From: CAJBVG01 sp943371235
Lineage (GTDB): Bacteria > Bacteroidota > Bacteroidia > Sphingobacteriales > Sphingobacteriaceae
Assembly (NCBI GenBank): GCA_943371235.1
Contig: CALRTZ010000001.1
Coordinates: 62,001 to 126,000, forward strand
DNA: 64,000 nt
Direction of reading: 5' to 3'
This document shows positions 63,801 through 64,000 of the stretch, one piece after another. Numbering within the stretch: position 1 is the stretch's first letter; each line of letters opens with the position of its first letter. A program made the translations under genes and the position numbers. The notes under the pieces are model-generated. The model had not been told where the DNA came from. It ran no database searches and saw only the letters and a program-made list of their open reading frames with translations.

Positions 63801-64000
63801 TGCGGGCATTGAATTTGAAAATAATTTAGAACTTGTTAACGATGTAACGATTACATCTACATCAGCTTTACCAAAAGTAATTTTAGCAAATACGGCTTCT
63901 TTACTTTTTAACGACTGCAACAGTTTGGGAAGTTTAGTTACGATTCCTAATAATTTTTTTGTTAGCCCTGTAGCCATAAAAAACTTAAGTATAAACAAAA
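60895..64000 (+). CDS. Giant beta-solenoid adhesin-like protein (3'-truncated by window edge)
   Basis: The frame from ATG 60895 has no stop before the right edge, giving at least 1035 residues. Signal peptide about 1-29 (LLIFCFVILVFTNSRITNA), then INSGNWSDPNTWQ as in the solenoid at 46283. The remainder is G/S/T/N-rich short strands of a beta-helix. A longer unit recurs at residues about 280, 551 and 762, each with the core G-S-G-x-K-T (AGSGIKTVTG, GGSGVKTMST, SGSGIKTMSV) preceded by a tyrosine-containing Y-x-x-L motif and followed by I-S-G-x-A-S or similar. A T9SS domain is expected beyond the window but not visible. Confidence 0.85.
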   Translation, partial: MAIVFRKNTLLIFCFVILVFTNSRITNAATINSINSGNWSDPNTWQITTTKPGTIIALTNSRTVTGSALADFTNNISVGNQLLNTSNQIIGIVQSIQSATSLTLVTNAAFATNNAGWNSRGIGPVDFANISSGNTVSVDGNFSCAGLTMQIANASTTLEILGTNTLTINGTLLMNEPNSGNQSIINVGAGTINCTTLNMKATIAGNDNIINITTGRLNISGNTSAAAAGCVINISSTGTLELGGTVGAFILNPGTAASTIVYDANSAQTMKQVVYHHLTIAGSGIKTVTGTTTVNGILTLEGTATLSAALTYGANAGIRYNTSIARSTDIEWPNTFSGTAGINIGNTGLITLQGTKNISLGGMQVLAGASFTTNNFSLTMRGNFINSGTFSTTTSTTLFLGDITNQGIFNANTSLIRLSGNFVNTGTYNGASSTFNVRGDTLNQFIDGFSTNGLFFFTKGRGTATLLGNVNAGNISISGGGASLDFGSNRNHVFTGSLSLSGGTLNGNSSTITIMGTTTGSGVIFNAGSSTVQFLGANQEIAGFTYFNLELGGSGVKTMSTSTNFINNRFTISGTASVQQRATLGIGGDFVINNSGFFRAGNFSINIVDSLIVGNGTGGTFRIGNFRTRQFNSIIINAGGSFVDSINSNYTISGHINCSGTFTSGTGSANLNGISKIISGNVTFNNLVACSGSYTNNGVLSFTVSPLGNGTLINGSTGVLNVNFSGTLDIGTVVTNTTGNTVNYIFAGDQTIYPTNYFNLTLSGSGIKTMSVNTSNIANNFSISGSASVTGVTNLTIGNNLTFNNTSSFNFENFSYTIAGNFSANTGTTLSTNSANFIFTGNNKSFSNNNGASTLNALQITTGRISFATSIILKDLTINPSGIFDFAGFSASLEIQNTIAGDGIIKAGDCNSATNVITLSGTNDNMGSLNLDATNYYFNSLRFLKTSGIVSVNSNIGIGTELFITNLGNAGIEFENNLELVNDVTITSTSALPKVILANTASLLFNDCNSLGSLVTIPNNFFVSPVAIKNLSINK

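Noticed and set aside
60888..63998. Series of minus-strand open frames at the right end
   Set aside because: They are the complement of the continuous plus-strand solenoid frame from 60895, with its signal peptide and repeat motifs.

Overview
This 64 kb window comes from a low-GC member of the Bacteroidota. The evidence is a complete Bacteroidota-style dcw (division and cell wall) cluster, several exported proteins ending in type IX secretion system (T9SS) type A sorting domains, a DUF4249/TonB receptor/FecR/ECF-sigma cassette, TAnnTTTG promoter elements in front of tRNA-Arg and gyrB, and no consistent Shine-Dalgarno sequences. Class or genus cannot be fixed from the sequence alone. No phage, insertion sequence, CRISPR array or plasmid gene is seen.

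Layout. 1-4 kb: a 5'-truncated rRNA-methyltransferase-like gene and an Uup-type ABC-F ATPase (+), then a LamG-domain T9SS cargo (-). 4.1-19.8 kb: the dcw cluster on the minus strand in transcription order mraZ-rsmH-ftsL-ftsI-murE-mraY-murD-ftsW-murG-murC-ftsQ-ftsA-ftsZ, with a three-copy GTGGTA direct repeat (likely MraZ operator) upstream and a hairpin terminator after ftsZ. 19.8-22 kb: a probable 26-residue membrane peptide, a guanine-deaminase-like enzyme, an OmpH/Skp-like protein and a SlyD-like prolyl isomerase (all -). 22-31 kb: housekeeping genes (gyrB, mdh, a peroxiredoxin, tRNA-Arg(ACG), adk, obg) and two response regulators. 32-38 kb: an ECF sigma-TonB receptor-DUF4249-FecR operon (-) and a T9SS cargo. 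38-44 kb: gap, a FabH-like synthase, a lipoprotein-type truncated globin with an HMA-like membrane partner, HU, a small MscS channel and a tandem universal stress protein. 44-64 kb: very large surface or secreted proteins (an Omp28-like cargo, a beta-solenoid with no export signal, a 1679-residue Asp-box/PKD/Ig-like protein, an M1 aminopeptidase, and a giant solenoid running off the right edge) interspersed with VOC, SDR, purT and DUF2147 genes.

The most unusual feature is not a gene. Many intergenic gaps begin, at or within a few bases of the upstream stop codon, with a short tandem repeat of period 7 or 8. The repeated word differs at almost every locus (CACAATT, GAGCGGG, GTCGTTA, TTCGCTAA, ATTAGCAC, TTTGCTCA and others). 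Several loci carry the word in both orientations and could fold into long 3'-UTR hairpins. At three genes the repeat supplies the last codons or the stop codon, and at two it falsely extends the downstream gene. I know of no described Bacteroidota element matching this; the nearest analogy is the STRR heptamer repeats of cyanobacteria.

Limits: all functions are read from motifs and family knowledge without database searches, start codons were chosen by family N-termini, and promoters and terminators are predictions.
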